A stretch of DNA of 64,000 bases from positions 337,907-401,906 of the forward strand of contig NZ_JABMKY010000003.1 of the NCBI RefSeq assembly GCF_013204845.1, written 5' to 3'. Both the position numbers and the translations under genes were made by a program. Shown here piece by piece: positions 53,836 through 63,992 of the stretch. Position 1 is the stretch's first letter. Each line of letters opens with the position of its first letter. The stretch is from Paenibacillus qinlingensis. Lineage in GTDB: Bacteria; Bacillota; Bacilli; Paenibacillales; NBRC-103111. The notes below the pieces were generated by a model. The model ran no database searches. It was not told where the DNA came from and was given only the letters and a program-made list of their open reading frames with translations.

Positions 53836-55728
53836 GTGCTGCTCGAACAAATCAATCGGCCTGCAGATTTGAAGCGGTTATCCTTGACGGAGCTGGAAGA
53901 ATTGGCAGGAGAAATCCGTCAATTTCTTATTGAGAAGCTTTCCGTTACTGGTGGACATCTAGCCCCGAACTTAGGCGTGGTTGAACTCACGATAGCGTTA
54001 CACACCATGTTTCACAGCCCGTATGATAAACTGATTTTTGATGTGGGTCACCAGGCGTATGTACACAAAATTTTGACTGGACGTAAAGACAAGTTCGATA
54101 CTTTACGCAAATATAAAGGGCTCTGCGGGTTTATTAAGCGTTCAGAGAGCGAACATGATGTCTGGGAAGCGGGGCATAGTAGTACTTCCCTGTCAGCTGC
54201 CATGGGTATGGCAATGGCGCGTGATCTCAAAGGCGAGCATAATAAGGTTGTGGCCATCATTGGTGATGGTGCGCTTACAGGCGGCATGGCATTAGAAGCC
54301 ATGAATCATATTGGTCATGAGAAGAAGAATATTACGGTCATTCTGAATGACAATGAAATGTCGATTGCGCCCAACGTAGGGGCTCTTCATAATTATTTAA
54401 GCAAAATTCGTTCGGACCGTCATTATTTGAAAGCTAAAGAGGAAGTCGAATATTTACTGAAGAAAATTCCTGCCATCGGCGGTACTCTGGCCAAAACAGC
54501 GGAGAAGCTGAAGGATAGTCTTAAATACTTTGTTTTAAATGGCGTGTGGTTTGAAGAACTAGGCTTTACTTATATTGGTCCTGTAGATGGACATAACCTG
54601 CAAGTACTCATGGATACGTTGAAACAGGCGGAGAAGGTTGCAGGTCCTGTGCTCATTCATATCGTTACGACCAAAGGAAAAGGGTATAAACCTGCAGAGA
54701 ACGATTCCCATACTTGGCACGGCTTAGGGCCTTACAAAATGGAGTCTGGTCAAGTTCTTAAGTCTTCTGGACCGCCAATGTATACACAAGTTTTTGGAGA
54801 CACGTTAATTGAGCTTGGCGAGAAAGACTCTCGTGTGGTTGCCGTTACACCTGCAATGCCAGGTGGATCTGGATTATTGAAATTTGCGAAACAATTTCCA
54901 AATCGAATGATCGACGTTGGTATTGCGGAGCAGCATGCGGCTACGTTATGTGCAGGACTCGCGAGTGAAGGTTTGAAGCCGGTATTCGCCGTATATTCAA
55001 CATTCTTGCAGCGTGCATATGATCAAGTCGTTCACGATATTTGTCGTCCGAAATTAAATGTAACCTTCGCCATTGATCGTTCTGGCTTCGTTGGTCCAGA
55101 TGGTGAAACACATCAAGGGGTTTATGATATTTCATTCCTGCGAACAATTCCTAACATGGTCTTAATGATGCCGAAGGATGAGAAGGAATTGCGTGATATG
55201 ATGCAAACGGCACTTGAATATAATGATGGTCCGATTGCGTATCGTTATCCGCGTATTAATGGTACTGGTGCAAGCATTGATGAAGCGCCAAAGGCCATTC
55301 CACTCGGTACTTGGGAAACCGTACGTGAAGGCGATTATGCGGCAGTTCTCGCTGTTGGACCTATGGTTCAAGTTGCAGAGGAAGCAGCTGCTCAGCTGGC
55401 CCAAGAAGGCATTAAACTTCGTGTTGTGAATGCCAGATTTATTAAACCGTTGGATGAAGCTTACTTGCTTCAGCTAGCTAAGGAATCGATACCAGTGATC
55501 ACGATGGAAGAGGGTTCTATCCAAGGTGGTTTCGGAAGTGCGGTATTGGAATTCTTTGCCGAGAAGCGGGTTGTTGGATTGCAGGTTGAATTAATGGGGA
55601 TTCAAGACTACTTCGTAGAGCATGGCAGTGTGCCAGAACAACGCGAAGAGGTTGGGTTAACTGCCCATCACTTGATTGCCGAAGTGAAGAAGCTAGTACC
55701 TCGCAAGGTCTTGCGAGCGAAGGTCTAG
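53836..55728 (+). CDS. dxs: 1-deoxy-D-xylulose-5-phosphate synthase
   Basis: 630 residues, full length. The thiamine diphosphate motif [18 protein letters not shown] ... [26 protein letters not shown] and the transketolase-type central [15 protein letters not shown] are all present. First step of the MEP isoprenoid route. GTG start with TGAGGAA before it. Confidence 0.97.
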   Translation: MLLEQINRPADLKRLSLTELEELAGEIRQFLIEKLSVTGGHLAPNLGVVELTIALHTMFHSPYDKLIFDVGHQAYVHKILTGRKDKFDTLRKYKGLCGFIKRSESEHDVWEAGHSSTSLSAAMGMAMARDLKGEHNKVVAIIGDGALTGGMALEAMNHIGHEKKNITVILNDNEMSIAPNVGALHNYLSKIRSDRHYLKAKEEVEYLLKKIPAIGGTLAKTAEKLKDSLKYFVLNGVWFEELGFTYIGPVDGHNLQVLMDTLKQAEKVAGPVLIHIVTTKGKGYKPAENDSHTWHGLGPYKMESGQVLKSSGPPMYTQVFGDTLIELGEKDSRVVAVTPAMPGGSGLLKFAKQFPNRMIDVGIAEQHAATLCAGLASEGLKPVFAVYSTFLQRAYDQVVHDICRPKLNVTFAIDRSGFVGPDGETHQGVYDISFLRTIPNMVLMMPKDEKELRDMMQTALEYNDGPIAYRYPRINGTGASIDEAPKAIPLGTWETVREGDYAAVLAVGPMVQVAEEAAAQLAQEGIKLRVVNARFIKPLDEAYLLQLAKESIPVITMEEGSIQGGFGSAVLEFFAEKRVVGLQVELMGIQDYFVEHGSVPEQREEVGLTAHHLIAEVKKLVPRKVLRAKV

Positions 55729-55761
55729 TAACCGATTGTGAATAGGAGCAACACATTAGAT

Positions 55762-56592
55762 ATGTCCTCGGATAAAGAACGATTAGACTTATTGCTACTG
55801 GAGCAAGGATATTTTGAAAGCAGAGAAAAGGCAAAGGCCGCCATCATGGCAGGCCTTGTTTTTGCAGATGAAGAGCCAGCGGACAAAGCGGGGATGAAGA
55901 TCAGCCGGAAAGCCGTGCTGAAAGTAAAAGGTGCGCTGCATCCTTACGTGAGTCGGGGCGGATTGAAGCTGGAGAAAGCGTTAAAGCATTTTGTAATCGA
56001 CTTACACGATGCAGTCATGTTGGACATTGGAGCTTCCACGGGCGGTTTCACAGATTGTGCACTGCAAAATGGTGCGGCCTCCGTCTACGCTGTGGATGTT
56101 GGCTATAATCAACTGGATTGGTCACTGCGTAATGATGAGCGTGTTCATGTCATGGAGCGAACGAATTTCCGTTACACGAAATTGGAAGATCTGAACGGTC
56201 CAAGACCAAGCTTTGCCAGCATTGACGTATCGTTCATTTCGCTTCGTATTATTCTGCCGCCACTTAAGGAAATTCTAGGGGATCAGGGTCATGTTGTTGC
56301 TTTGATTAAGCCGCAATTCGAAGCTGGTCGAGAGAAGGTTGGGAAGTCAGGCGTTGTTAGGGACACGGATGTACATATTGATGTTCTGACAACTGTGCTT
56401 TCATTTGCTGAGGAGCTCGGCTTTCGCTTGAAGGGACTCACATACTCGCCAATCACCGGTGGTGAAGGGAATATTGAATTCCTTGCGTACTGGTCGAGTA
56501 ACGAGACGGAGGAGTCACTTGCAGCTCCAACCACGATCAAAGCCCTTATTGCCGAGACGGTTAAAGAGTCTCAGAAATTACATGGAAAATAA
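55762..56592 (+). CDS. tlyA: TlyA-family rRNA 2'-O-methyltransferase
   Basis: 276 residues: an N-terminal S4 RNA-binding domain (RLDLLLLEQGYFESREKAKAAI in part) and an FtsJ-type Rossmann methyltransferase (DIGASTGGFTDCALQNGA, ASIDVSFISL). YqxC/TlyA type. ATG 55762 with TAGGAG; GTG 55738 precedes that site. Confidence 0.92.
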   Translation: MSSDKERLDLLLLEQGYFESREKAKAAIMAGLVFADEEPADKAGMKISRKAVLKVKGALHPYVSRGGLKLEKALKHFVIDLHDAVMLDIGASTGGFTDCALQNGAASVYAVDVGYNQLDWSLRNDERVHVMERTNFRYTKLEDLNGPRPSFASIDVSFISLRIILPPLKEILGDQGHVVALIKPQFEAGREKVGKSGVVRDTDVHIDVLTTVLSFAEELGFRLKGLTYSPITGGEGNIEFLAYWSSNETEESLAAPTTIKALIAETVKESQKLHGK

Positions 56593-56638
56593 ACTCATCT
56601 TTGAGAACGCCTTTTGCGGCCCTAAGATGGGTTTTTTC
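56592..56638 (+). terminator. Terminator of tlyA
   Basis: AACTCATCTT pairs with AAGATGGGTT around a loop, then T6. Confidence 0.65.
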
Positions 56639-56695
56639 ACTTAAGACAAAGGATTTCCATTCCGGATTCGCGAATACTATGGCGAGGTGAAGGAC

Positions 56696-57148
56696 ATGGA
56701 ACAAGGCGATGTAAGAGTCATTTTGTTAATTGGGATCGTTGTTGTTTGTATCGTCTTTTGGCGATTTCAGAAATGGTCAACGGGTTCAAGTCGAAGAAGA
56801 GGACGTATTCCAAGGCATGCGAATATCCCTGAGGACGATGTGGTTGATCTTCTTGAAGCCGCTGGTTTTGAAGTACTTGCCGGTAAGACCAAAATCCCAA
56901 TTACCATGACCGTTGGCGAGAGAGATCAGCTGGAAAGTCGCTTATTTATTGATTATTTTGTGCAGAAGGAAGAAGATGTTTATCTTGTGAAAGTGGCCAA
57001 AGATCGTAAACCACTGGAGATGACAGGGAGCGCTGTGCGTGACATGCTGCTGCCCTACACCCTCATTTATCCTGAGGCACAGGGTATCCTTTACGTTGAT
57101 ATGACCGTTAGCAAAATCAGAAAAATCACTTTTCACATAGAGGTGTAA
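56696..57148 (+). CDS. Membrane-anchored protein with possible nuclease-like fold
   Basis: 150 residues. One N-terminal membrane segment ([17 protein letters not shown]), a basic stretch ([11 protein letters not shown]), then a soluble alpha/beta domain. [14 protein letters not shown] and LYVDM recall PD-(D/E)XK nuclease-type folds, but the usual acidic residue before the Lys is Val, so activity is doubtful. No family is recognised. It is two bases before argR in the tlyA-argR-recN block, where Bacillus has no such gene. ATG 56696 has GAGG before it. Confidence 0.7.
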   Translation: MEQGDVRVILLIGIVVVCIVFWRFQKWSTGSSRRRGRIPRHANIPEDDVVDLLEAAGFEVLAGKTKIPITMTVGERDQLESRLFIDYFVQKEEDVYLVKVAKDRKPLEMTGSAVRDMLLPYTLIYPEAQGILYVDMTVSKIRKITFHIEV

Positions 57149-57150
57149 GG

Positions 57151-57600
57151 ATGAAGGGTCAAAGGCATGTAAAAATCAGAGAAATTATTACGAATCATGA
57201 GATTGAAACGCAGGATGAATTGGTCGAAGCGCTTCGCGCGGCAGGATTTCATGTCACACAGGCAACCGTTTCGAGAGACATCAAGGAACTCCATCTCATT
57301 AAAGTTCCGCTAGATGATGGCAGATATAAGTATTCCATGCCGGCAGATCAGCGATTTAATCCGATGCAGCGACTTCGCCGTGCATTAAGTGACCATTTTG
57401 TCAGCATTGATTATACGGATAATTTGGTCGTTATGAAATGCTTGCCAGGCACAGCGAATACAATTTGCGCTTTAATTGATAATTTGGAGTGGAATGGCGT
57501 CATGGGAACGATCTGTGGTGATGATACAATTCTTGTTATTTGCCGCGGGAAAGAGAATAGTGTTACTTTTGTAAATGAAGTCATGTCCTTATTATCATAA
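57151..57600 (+). CDS. argR: ArgR/AhrC, arginine repressor
   Basis: 149 residues: winged-helix N-terminus ([17 protein letters not shown]) and the hexamerisation/arginine-binding C-terminus ([28 protein letters not shown] in segments). Controls arginine synthesis and breakdown. TAAGGATG start; lies with recN, as in Bacillus. Confidence 0.97.
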   Translation: MKGQRHVKIREIITNHEIETQDELVEALRAAGFHVTQATVSRDIKELHLIKVPLDDGRYKYSMPADQRFNPMQRLRRALSDHFVSIDYTDNLVVMKCLPGTANTICALIDNLEWNGVMGTICGDDTILVICRGKENSVTFVNEVMSLLS

Positions 57601-57615
57601 AATCAGGAGGCGTTC

Positions 57616-59343
57616 ATGCTTACAGAGCTGTCAATTCGAAATTTAGCTGTCATTGAACATGTACATATTCGATTTAAAGCAGGTTTTCATGTCCTTACAG
57701 GGGAAACTGGCGCTGGGAAATCGATCATCATAGATGCGTTAACACTGATTGTCGGCGGTAGAGGTTCATCGGAATTAGTTCGTTACGGTGCGGATAAAGC
57801 AGAGATTGAAGCTATGTTTGACTTACCTGCTTCTCATCCGGTTTGGCATACGCTTACAGAGTTTGGGATTGAATCAGATGCTTCCGAGCATCTGATTATC
57901 CGTCGTGAAATTACGGCGACAGGTAAGAGCTCGAGTCGAATTAATGGTCAGCTAGTGAACATGACGATGTTGCGAAAGACAGGGGAATGGCTCGTTAATA
58001 TCCATGGTCAACATGAGCATCAATCTTTGCTCCATGTGGACGAGCATATCCATTCCTTGGATTTGTTCGGCGATGCCGAGATTGAATCAGCGAAGAAGAC
58101 GTATCAAGCTAGCTATGATCAGTATATGAAGCTCCAAAAAGAGCTGAACGATCTTCAAGAAACGAGCAAGCAAGCGCTGCAAATGTTAGACCTGTATCGA
58201 TTCCAGATTGAAGAGATTTCATCAGCCAAGCTGAAATTAGGTGAAGATGAGACGTTAGCTGAGGAGAAGCGCAAGTTAGCTAATGCAGAGAAACTTTATC
58301 AAAGCTCGTCCGAAGCTTATGATTTTCTCTATGCGACGAATCGAGGACTTGATGCTGCTGGCAAAGCAGTTTCACGCCTTCAGGATATCGTTCAGTTAGA
58401 TCCGACGAATTTAAGCCCGATTCTTGAACAGGCGCAATCAGCCTTTTACCAATTGGAAGATGCAGCTTATCAAATCAGAGACTATCGCGACAGTATTGAA
58501 TTCAATTCGTCTCGTTTAGATTATATTGAACAAAGATTAGATACCATTACGTCTCTTCGCCGAAAATATGGAGAGAATATTAAAGAGATTCTTAACTATC
58601 TAGAGAAGATCAAAAATGAAGTCGATACGATTGAAAATAAAGATGAAATTATTCGTAAATTAGAAGAAAAACTGTTACTTGCTGAGAAACAAGTTGGCGT
58701 GCATGCGTTAGACCTGTCTAACCTGCGTAAAGGTATTGCAAGTGATCTCTCCGCTCAGATTGAACATGAATTGCGTGATCTTCAAATGGAACGGACACAA
58801 TTCCGAGTGCAGATCGCTCATATTATTGATGACCGCGGCGTTGAGGTTGATGGAAATAAGGTTCGGTTCTCCAGACAAGGCATTGATCAGGTTGAGTTCC
58901 TCATGGCACCTAATCCAGGTGAGCCACTTCGTGGATTAAGTAAAATTGCCTCGGGTGGAGAGCTCTCCCGTATTATGCTCGCAATGAAGGCTATTTTTGC
59001 GCGGATTGACCAAATTCCGGTGCTTGTATTTGATGAAGTGGATACAGGGGTTAGCGGACGAGCAGCACAAGCGATTGCTGAGAAAATGTCCGTTCTTTCA
59101 CAAAGTTGTCAAGTCTTCTCCATAACGCATTTGCCGCAGGTTGCAAGCTTTGCAGATGTTCATTTCTATATTCGGAAAGAAGTGGATCATGAGCGGACGT
59201 TCACGCGTGTTCAAGATATGCCAGATGCTGGCCGAATTGAAGAGCTTGCGAGGATGCTTGGCGGTGTAGAAGTGACAGAAACAACGCTTCATCATGCTGG
59301 AGAAATGCTTACCATGGCAAAAAATAAGAAAGCAAGGGTATGA
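57616..59343 (+). CDS. recN: RecN, DNA repair protein
   Basis: 575 residues, an SMC-like ATPase: Walker A TGETGAGKSIIIDAL, a long coiled coil (about 150-370), signature SGGELSRIMLA and Walker B LVFDEVDTGVSG. It acts early in double-strand break repair. AGGAGG precedes the ATG. In Bacillus it is part of the SOS response; I saw no LexA box directly before it here. Confidence 0.97.
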   Translation: MLTELSIRNLAVIEHVHIRFKAGFHVLTGETGAGKSIIIDALTLIVGGRGSSELVRYGADKAEIEAMFDLPASHPVWHTLTEFGIESDASEHLIIRREITATGKSSSRINGQLVNMTMLRKTGEWLVNIHGQHEHQSLLHVDEHIHSLDLFGDAEIESAKKTYQASYDQYMKLQKELNDLQETSKQALQMLDLYRFQIEEISSAKLKLGEDETLAEEKRKLANAEKLYQSSSEAYDFLYATNRGLDAAGKAVSRLQDIVQLDPTNLSPILEQAQSAFYQLEDAAYQIRDYRDSIEFNSSRLDYIEQRLDTITSLRRKYGENIKEILNYLEKIKNEVDTIENKDEIIRKLEEKLLLAEKQVGVHALDLSNLRKGIASDLSAQIEHELRDLQMERTQFRVQIAHIIDDRGVEVDGNKVRFSRQGIDQVEFLMAPNPGEPLRGLSKIASGGELSRIMLAMKAIFARIDQIPVLVFDEVDTGVSGRAAQAIAEKMSVLSQSCQVFSITHLPQVASFADVHFYIRKEVDHERTFTRVQDMPDAGRIEELARMLGGVEVTETTLHHAGEMLTMAKNKKARV

Positions 59344-59461
59344 AAGTATAGATAGTCATCATTTACAGTTATAAAAGAAGGGGACTGGGGTTAACTTATA
59401 GGTACGCAATTGACGAGGTTATTCGTCAGGGCTCAAGGAATTTTGAAGGAGCGTGTTGATA

Positions 59462-60802
59462 GTGCAATCCAACAAAAGAAAAAGATTGTTCGGACTCTTG
59501 CTCGTCTTCTTCGTTTGCTTGGTCAGTATGTCCCCGCCTTTTCAGAGCTTTGCCTCCTTTCCACAAGAACTCCGCTTGTTTAGCGGCCAAGGGAAGCAGC
59601 TTCAGTTAACGATGCCGGTCAATGCCCAGGTCACGGTCAAGGATACGGATATTGTGAAGGTAAATGGCAACGCCAAGCACTCATTTCAAGTTAATTTGAA
59701 CGAACCTATCTCTCTGCAATCCGATCATTCTGGGCAAACGGAAATGAAGCTCAAGCTGTTCGGAGCCATTCCAATCAAGACTGTCAAAGTGAATGTCGTA
59801 CCTGATTTAAAGGTAATCCCAGGAGGCCAGACGATCGGTGTGAAAATTAAGTCCGCCGGTATCTTGGTTGTAGGCCACCATCTTGTGACTGTTGCTTCTG
59901 AACAAAAAGTATCGCCTGGTGAAGAAGCAAAAATTCAAGTTGGCGATTTAATTACCAAAATTAACGGCAAGGATTCAAAGGATGTTAGTAAAGTCGCAGA
60001 GCTAGTGGCTAAATCAGGCGAGAGCAAGAATCCGCTTGTTCTGCAAATTTTAAGAAACAATCAAGAACTTGTTGTGAAGCTGCAGCCTGTATATGACGTA
60101 GTTGATAAATCTTATCGCTTGGGGCTGTACATTCGGGACTCAGCGGCAGGCGTGGGGACATTAACCTTCTACGCACCGGATCAAGGGGTCTACGGGGCTC
60201 TGGGGCATGTCATAACGGATATGGACACCCAGACACCTATTATTGTAGGCGATGGCGACATTGTCTATTCGAATGTAACATCAATTTCCAAAAGCCATAA
60301 TGGCGATCCAGGTGAAAAACATGCTACGCTTTACAAAGACAGCAAGGTGATTGGTAATATTGAACGAAATACGGCTTTCGGAATTTTCGGGAAAATGTAT
60401 GGAGCTCCTGATCACAGCTTAGATAAAGAAGCGATACCCGTTGCTTTCGCAGAAGAAGTGAAAGAAGGACCAGCCCAGATCTATACCGTATTAGAAGGTC
60501 AAAAGGTTGAAAAATTTGATATCCAAGTGGTCCATGTATCCAAACAAGATGTGCCGGGTACAAAAGGCATGGTAATCAAAATTACAGACCCGCGCTTATT
60601 AGATAAAACGGGTGGTATTGTGCAGGGCATGAGCGGATCTCCAATTATTCAGAATGGTAAATTGATTGGGGCGGTCACACATGTATTCGTGAATGATCCA
60701 ACTAGTGGCTATGGCTGCTTTATCGAATGGATGCTTCAGGACTCCGGCATTATCCTTCGGCCGACTTCAGGGAACATGGACAAAGAACTAAAGGTGAGTT
60801 AA
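59462..60802 (+). CDS. spoIVB: SpoIVB, serine peptidase of sporulation
   Basis: 446 residues: an N-terminal membrane anchor (LFGLLLVFFVCLVSMSPPF), a PDZ domain (about 120-200) and an SA-clan serine peptidase with the catalytic Ser about 393 (GMSGSP) and His in GALGHVI. It is made in the forespore and triggers pro-sigma-K processing by cleaving SpoIVFA. GTG 59462 is ten bases after AAGGAG; TTG 59456 is the alternative. Confidence 0.95.
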   Translation: MQSNKRKRLFGLLLVFFVCLVSMSPPFQSFASFPQELRLFSGQGKQLQLTMPVNAQVTVKDTDIVKVNGNAKHSFQVNLNEPISLQSDHSGQTEMKLKLFGAIPIKTVKVNVVPDLKVIPGGQTIGVKIKSAGILVVGHHLVTVASEQKVSPGEEAKIQVGDLITKINGKDSKDVSKVAELVAKSGESKNPLVLQILRNNQELVVKLQPVYDVVDKSYRLGLYIRDSAAGVGTLTFYAPDQGVYGALGHVITDMDTQTPIIVGDGDIVYSNVTSISKSHNGDPGEKHATLYKDSKVIGNIERNTAFGIFGKMYGAPDHSLDKEAIPVAFAEEVKEGPAQIYTVLEGQKVEKFDIQVVHVSKQDVPGTKGMVIKITDPRLLDKTGGIVQGMSGSPIIQNGKLIGAVTHVFVNDPTSGYGCFIEWMLQDSGIILRPTSGNMDKELKVS

Positions 60803-60828
60803 TTGCCTTTAGTTCTTTATTTCATTTT
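60784..60828 (+). terminator. Terminator of spoIVB
   Basis: AGAACTAAAGG pairs with CCTTTAGTTCT, then a T-rich run; the 5' arm overlaps the end of the gene. Confidence 0.8.
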
Positions 60829-60868
60829 AACCTCATTTTACGGGAGAATAGCGAGTTTGGTGACTTCA

Positions 60869-60977
60869 TGTCGAAAAATGTTGGAAATCGAAGATAAATA
60901 TTTTATTATATAAGAAACTCAAACAAAAGAAAAGAAAAATAATATTCGACAGAAGGATTTTAAAAAGAGCTGTCGAA
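60869..60977 (+). promoter_or_regulatory. spo0A control region: three 0A boxes and a sigma-H-like promoter
   Basis: TGTCGAA at 60869-60875 and 60971-60977, TTCGACA (inverted) at 60945-60951. GAAGGATTT (60952-60960), 11 bases, GTCGAATAG (60972-60980) fits the sigma-H consensus, its -10 overlapped by the last box. Confidence 0.75.
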
Positions 60978-61037
60978 TAGCTTTACATAAGAGAGAAAAA
61001 TACCAACTTGTTTTAGTAGCTAAAGGAGGAAATTCAG

Positions 61038-61835
61038 TTGCAAAAAATTCAGGTATTACTTGCAGACGATAACCGAGAATTCACCCATTTATTATCAGAG
61101 TTCATTGGTGAGCAAGAGGATATGGAAATTATGGGTGTTGCCTACAATGGCAACGAGGTCCTTCGTTTTCTGGAGCAACAGCGTGAGCTGCCCGATGTTC
61201 TCATTCTAGATATTATTATGCCTCATCTGGATGGACTTGGTGTTCTGGAAAAAATGCGAGAGATGAATCTTCCTTCTCAGCCCAAAATCATTATGCTAAC
61301 GGCATTCGGACAAGAAAACATTACACAAAAAGCCGTGCAGCTTGGCGCTTCTTATTACATTTTGAAACCATTTGATATGGAAACCCTTACGAATCGTATT
61401 CGTCAGCTTGCTGGCAATTCTGCAACAACGACTACGACTTCGTCATCACCTCGTGCGAATGTCGTACATATGCCGAAAGGCAAAAATTTGGATGCCAATA
61501 TTACGAGCATTATTCATGAAATTGGCGTGCCTGCGCATATTAAAGGTTATCAATATTTGCGTGAAGCCATTACGATGGTCTACAACAATATTGAAATTCT
61601 AGGTGCGATCACTAAGACACTTTACCCGGCTATTGCTGAAAAATACAAAACGACGCCGAGCCGCGTCGAACGCGCCATCCGCCACGCGATTGAAGTCGCT
61701 TGGACGCGCGGCAACATCGACAGCATCTCCTTCATTTTCGGATACACGATCAATATCTCGAAATCTAAGCCTACGAACAGCGAGTTCATTGCGATGGTGG
61801 CGGATAAGCTCAGAATCGAGCATAAAGTTTCTTGA
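61038..61835 (+). CDS. spo0A: Spo0A, master sporulation regulator
   Basis: 265 residues: receiver (ADDNREF, phosphoacceptor Asp58 in [12 protein letters not shown], Lys in LKPFDM), a Thr/Ser linker (about 128-140) and the Spo0A C-terminal DNA-binding domain ([20 protein letters not shown]). TTG start with AAGGAGG. It follows spoIVB as in all Bacilli. Confidence 0.98.
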   Translation: MQKIQVLLADDNREFTHLLSEFIGEQEDMEIMGVAYNGNEVLRFLEQQRELPDVLILDIIMPHLDGLGVLEKMREMNLPSQPKIIMLTAFGQENITQKAVQLGASYYILKPFDMETLTNRIRQLAGNSATTTTTSSSPRANVVHMPKGKNLDANITSIIHEIGVPAHIKGYQYLREAITMVYNNIEILGAITKTLYPAIAEKYKTTPSRVERAIRHAIEVAWTRGNIDSISFIFGYTINISKSKPTNSEFIAMVADKLRIEHKVS

Positions 61836-61868
61836 GACAGTTAGGAGCTTTATAATATATGAGATTAA

Positions 61869-61908
61869 GATCAAGGACGCTCAAATCTGAGCGTTCTTTT
61901 TCATTTTT
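61869..61908 (+). terminator. Terminator of spo0A
   Basis: AAGGACGCTCA pairs with TGAGCGTTCTT, then T-rich. Confidence 0.85.
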
Positions 61909-61938
61909 TTACATGGGATGAAGGTGATGGGAAGCAGA

Positions 61939-61962
61939 AAAACTACCTAGACAGTCTAGGTA
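61939..61962 (-). terminator. Terminator of the yjcZ-like gene
   Basis: ACTACCTAGAC pairs exactly with the copy TCTAGGTAGT; on the minus strand TTTTTC follows. Confidence 0.7.
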
Positions 61963-61984
61963 GTCCTTCTGTATTAGTTTTGAA

Positions 61985-62077
61985 TTACCAAACAAATGCG
62001 CTAGTGATAATAACCAACAAGATGAAAAGTACCAAAACAGCTGCAGCAGAAGTACCATACCCAGTTCCACAACTCAT
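61985..62077 (-). CDS. YjcZ-type tiny sporulation protein
   Basis: 30 residues: a Gly/Cys-rich start (MSCGTGYGTSAA) and one hydrophobic helix (VLVLFILLVIITSAFVW), the pattern of the YjcZ/YczN tiny spore proteins. GGAGG lies nine bases before the ATG on the minus strand and a terminator follows the stop. Function in spores is unknown; it probably sits in a membrane. Confidence 0.75.
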   Translation of the reverse strand: MSCGTGYGTSAAAVLVLFILLVIITSAFVW

Positions 62078-62322
62078 TCGAATCAACCTCCAATGGATAT
62101 TTGGTTTGTGTTTCGAGATAGCTTATGACTATTTCTGAGGAATGTTTGGGCGAAACGACTGATTGTGCTCCTGTCCCTGTCCCTTGAAATAAATTTTGGA
62201 GTTGGGGAGGGGAATCATGAAAACTTGGAACCAAGGGATACGTTGTTACGTTATTACAACGTAGCTTATTCGTTTTTACAGGAAATCGTGTAAGCGGAAT
62301 TAGAAGCATGGAGGCAACGAGA

Positions 62323-63423
62323 ATGTTAGTGACGATAGTGATCATTGTGATTTTGATTGGTCTGTATGTGCTTTTTATGAACGTGTATCCGGTATTCGGT
62401 CGAAGACCTTCTGAAGTTGATATGCGAAGGTTTGGTCAGTCTCCACAATTCACGCAAAACAAGTTCGAAAATCCAGTCCCTGCCATGATGAACATGAGCT
62501 TCAGCACAACGCTAGGGATTTTGCGTGATATGGTCAAAGGAAGCCCGCACCGACGTCCTAAGTCCCCTTTACCGATGGAGAAGCCACAGTTTAGCGTGAA
62601 AGGTGATACGAGTGTTACCTGGTTCGGACATTCGGCTAGTTTACTGACAATCGATGGGAAAGCGCTGCTCCTTGATCCCATGTTTGGAAGAACGCCTTCG
62701 CCATTTCCGTGGGTAGGAAAAAACAGATACAGTGGCGGGATCCCATTTGAGATTGAGGAGCTCCCGCAAATTGATGCCGTTATTTTATCGCATGATCATT
62801 ATGATCATTTGGATTATGGTTCGATTATGAAAATAAAACACAAAGTGAAACGGTTTTTGGTCCCGCTAGGTGTAGGTGCTCATTTAATCCGCTGGGGAGT
62901 TCCCGCGGCCAAGATCGAGGAGCATGATTGGTGGGAAGAAATGTCGTTTGAAGGGCTGGAGCTGGCTTGTACGCCTGCCAATCATTTCTCAGGACGCAGT
63001 ACGAATGATCGCGGGGCGACCTTGTGGTGCTCTTGGGTGATCAAAGGAGAGAACACTAGCATATTCTTCAGTGGCGACAGCGGGTACACACCTCATTTTA
63101 AGCAGATAGGTGATAAATATGGACCTTTCGATCTGACGTTGATGGAATGTGGGCAATATGACGAGCGTTGGGCGGATATTCACTTAATGCCAGAAGAAAC
63201 CGTCCAAGCACATATGGATGTGAGAGGGAAGGTTATGTTGCCGATTCATTGGGGGGCATTCACACTAGCCATTCATGATTGGTTTGATCCTGTGACGCGC
63301 GCCGCGAAGGCCGCAGAAGCCAAAGGGGTTAAGATGGTTACTCCACAGATCGGACAAACCATTACCCTGAAGGGTTCCGAAGTGCAGTCCTATCCGAATG
63401 CGAATTGGTGGGTACAGTCTTAG
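62323..63423 (+). CDS. MBL-fold hydrolase with membrane anchor (NAPE-PLD-like)
   Basis: 366 residues: one N-terminal membrane segment (LVTIVIIVILIGLYVLFMN), then a metallo-beta-lactamase domain with HDHYDHLD, PANHFSGR, FSGDSGY and LPIHWGAF metal motifs, resembling the NAPE-PLD/RomA-like group. The substrate may be a phospholipid-type compound. ATG 62323 with GGAGG eight bases before. Confidence 0.85.
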   Translation: MLVTIVIIVILIGLYVLFMNVYPVFGRRPSEVDMRRFGQSPQFTQNKFENPVPAMMNMSFSTTLGILRDMVKGSPHRRPKSPLPMEKPQFSVKGDTSVTWFGHSASLLTIDGKALLLDPMFGRTPSPFPWVGKNRYSGGIPFEIEELPQIDAVILSHDHYDHLDYGSIMKIKHKVKRFLVPLGVGAHLIRWGVPAAKIEEHDWWEEMSFEGLELACTPANHFSGRSTNDRGATLWCSWVIKGENTSIFFSGDSGYTPHFKQIGDKYGPFDLTLMECGQYDERWADIHLMPEETVQAHMDVRGKVMLPIHWGAFTLAIHDWFDPVTRAAKAAEAKGVKMVTPQIGQTITLKGSEVQSYPNANWWVQS

Positions 63424-63508
63424 TTCGAACTGAACTAGCTACTAGAGATGTCACATGGTATTATGGTTAGGTTAATAGTCAGATGTGAGCAGGAGAGAAG
63501 ATAAGTCT

Positions 63509-63934
63509 ATGTCGGAACAAAAAAGTGTACGGAAATTTCATTTTCTAGCGGTTGTGCTAGGAATAGCTATTGATAATATCGGTACGATGTTATCGTCAGG
63601 GGTCATAGGCAGCCTCTACTTTGCCAATACCCCGTTGGAAGATCAAGATGTAAATGCGATTTATTCAAATGCAGCTCTTTTACTTTTTTTTCTAGTCGTT
63701 GGTTTGTTCTGGACGTTCTTAGGCAGTTATTTCACAGCGAAGGTTGCCAAACGAGGAGAACTATTTAACGCAGCGATTATCGGAGTTATTGGTGCAGGGA
63801 TTGGGTTTGATTCGATTTTAACGCAGGATAGTATCCCACTATGGTATGAATTGATTGGTCTAGTAGCCATCGTTCCTGTATCTCTCCTAGGTGGATATCT
63901 TGCGTTAAAGAGGAAGAAGACATCACAGTCCTGA
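63509..63934 (+). CDS. Small integral membrane protein
   Basis: 141 residues with four hydrophobic segments (FLAVVLGIAIDNIGTMLSSG; ALLLFFLVVGLFWTFLGSYF; AAIIGVIGAGIGF; ELIGLVAIVPVSLLGGYLAL). No family is recognised. ATG 63509 with GGAGA about 12 bases before; GTG 63485 is possible. Confidence 0.65.
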   Translation: MSEQKSVRKFHFLAVVLGIAIDNIGTMLSSGVIGSLYFANTPLEDQDVNAIYSNAALLLFFLVVGLFWTFLGSYFTAKVAKRGELFNAAIIGVIGAGIGFDSILTQDSIPLWYELIGLVAIVPVSLLGGYLALKRKKTSQS

Positions 63935-63992
63935 GTACCTGATAGGGATAGTAAACAGGGTGATTGGCTGGATGTAGTGGAGTGAATTGTTC

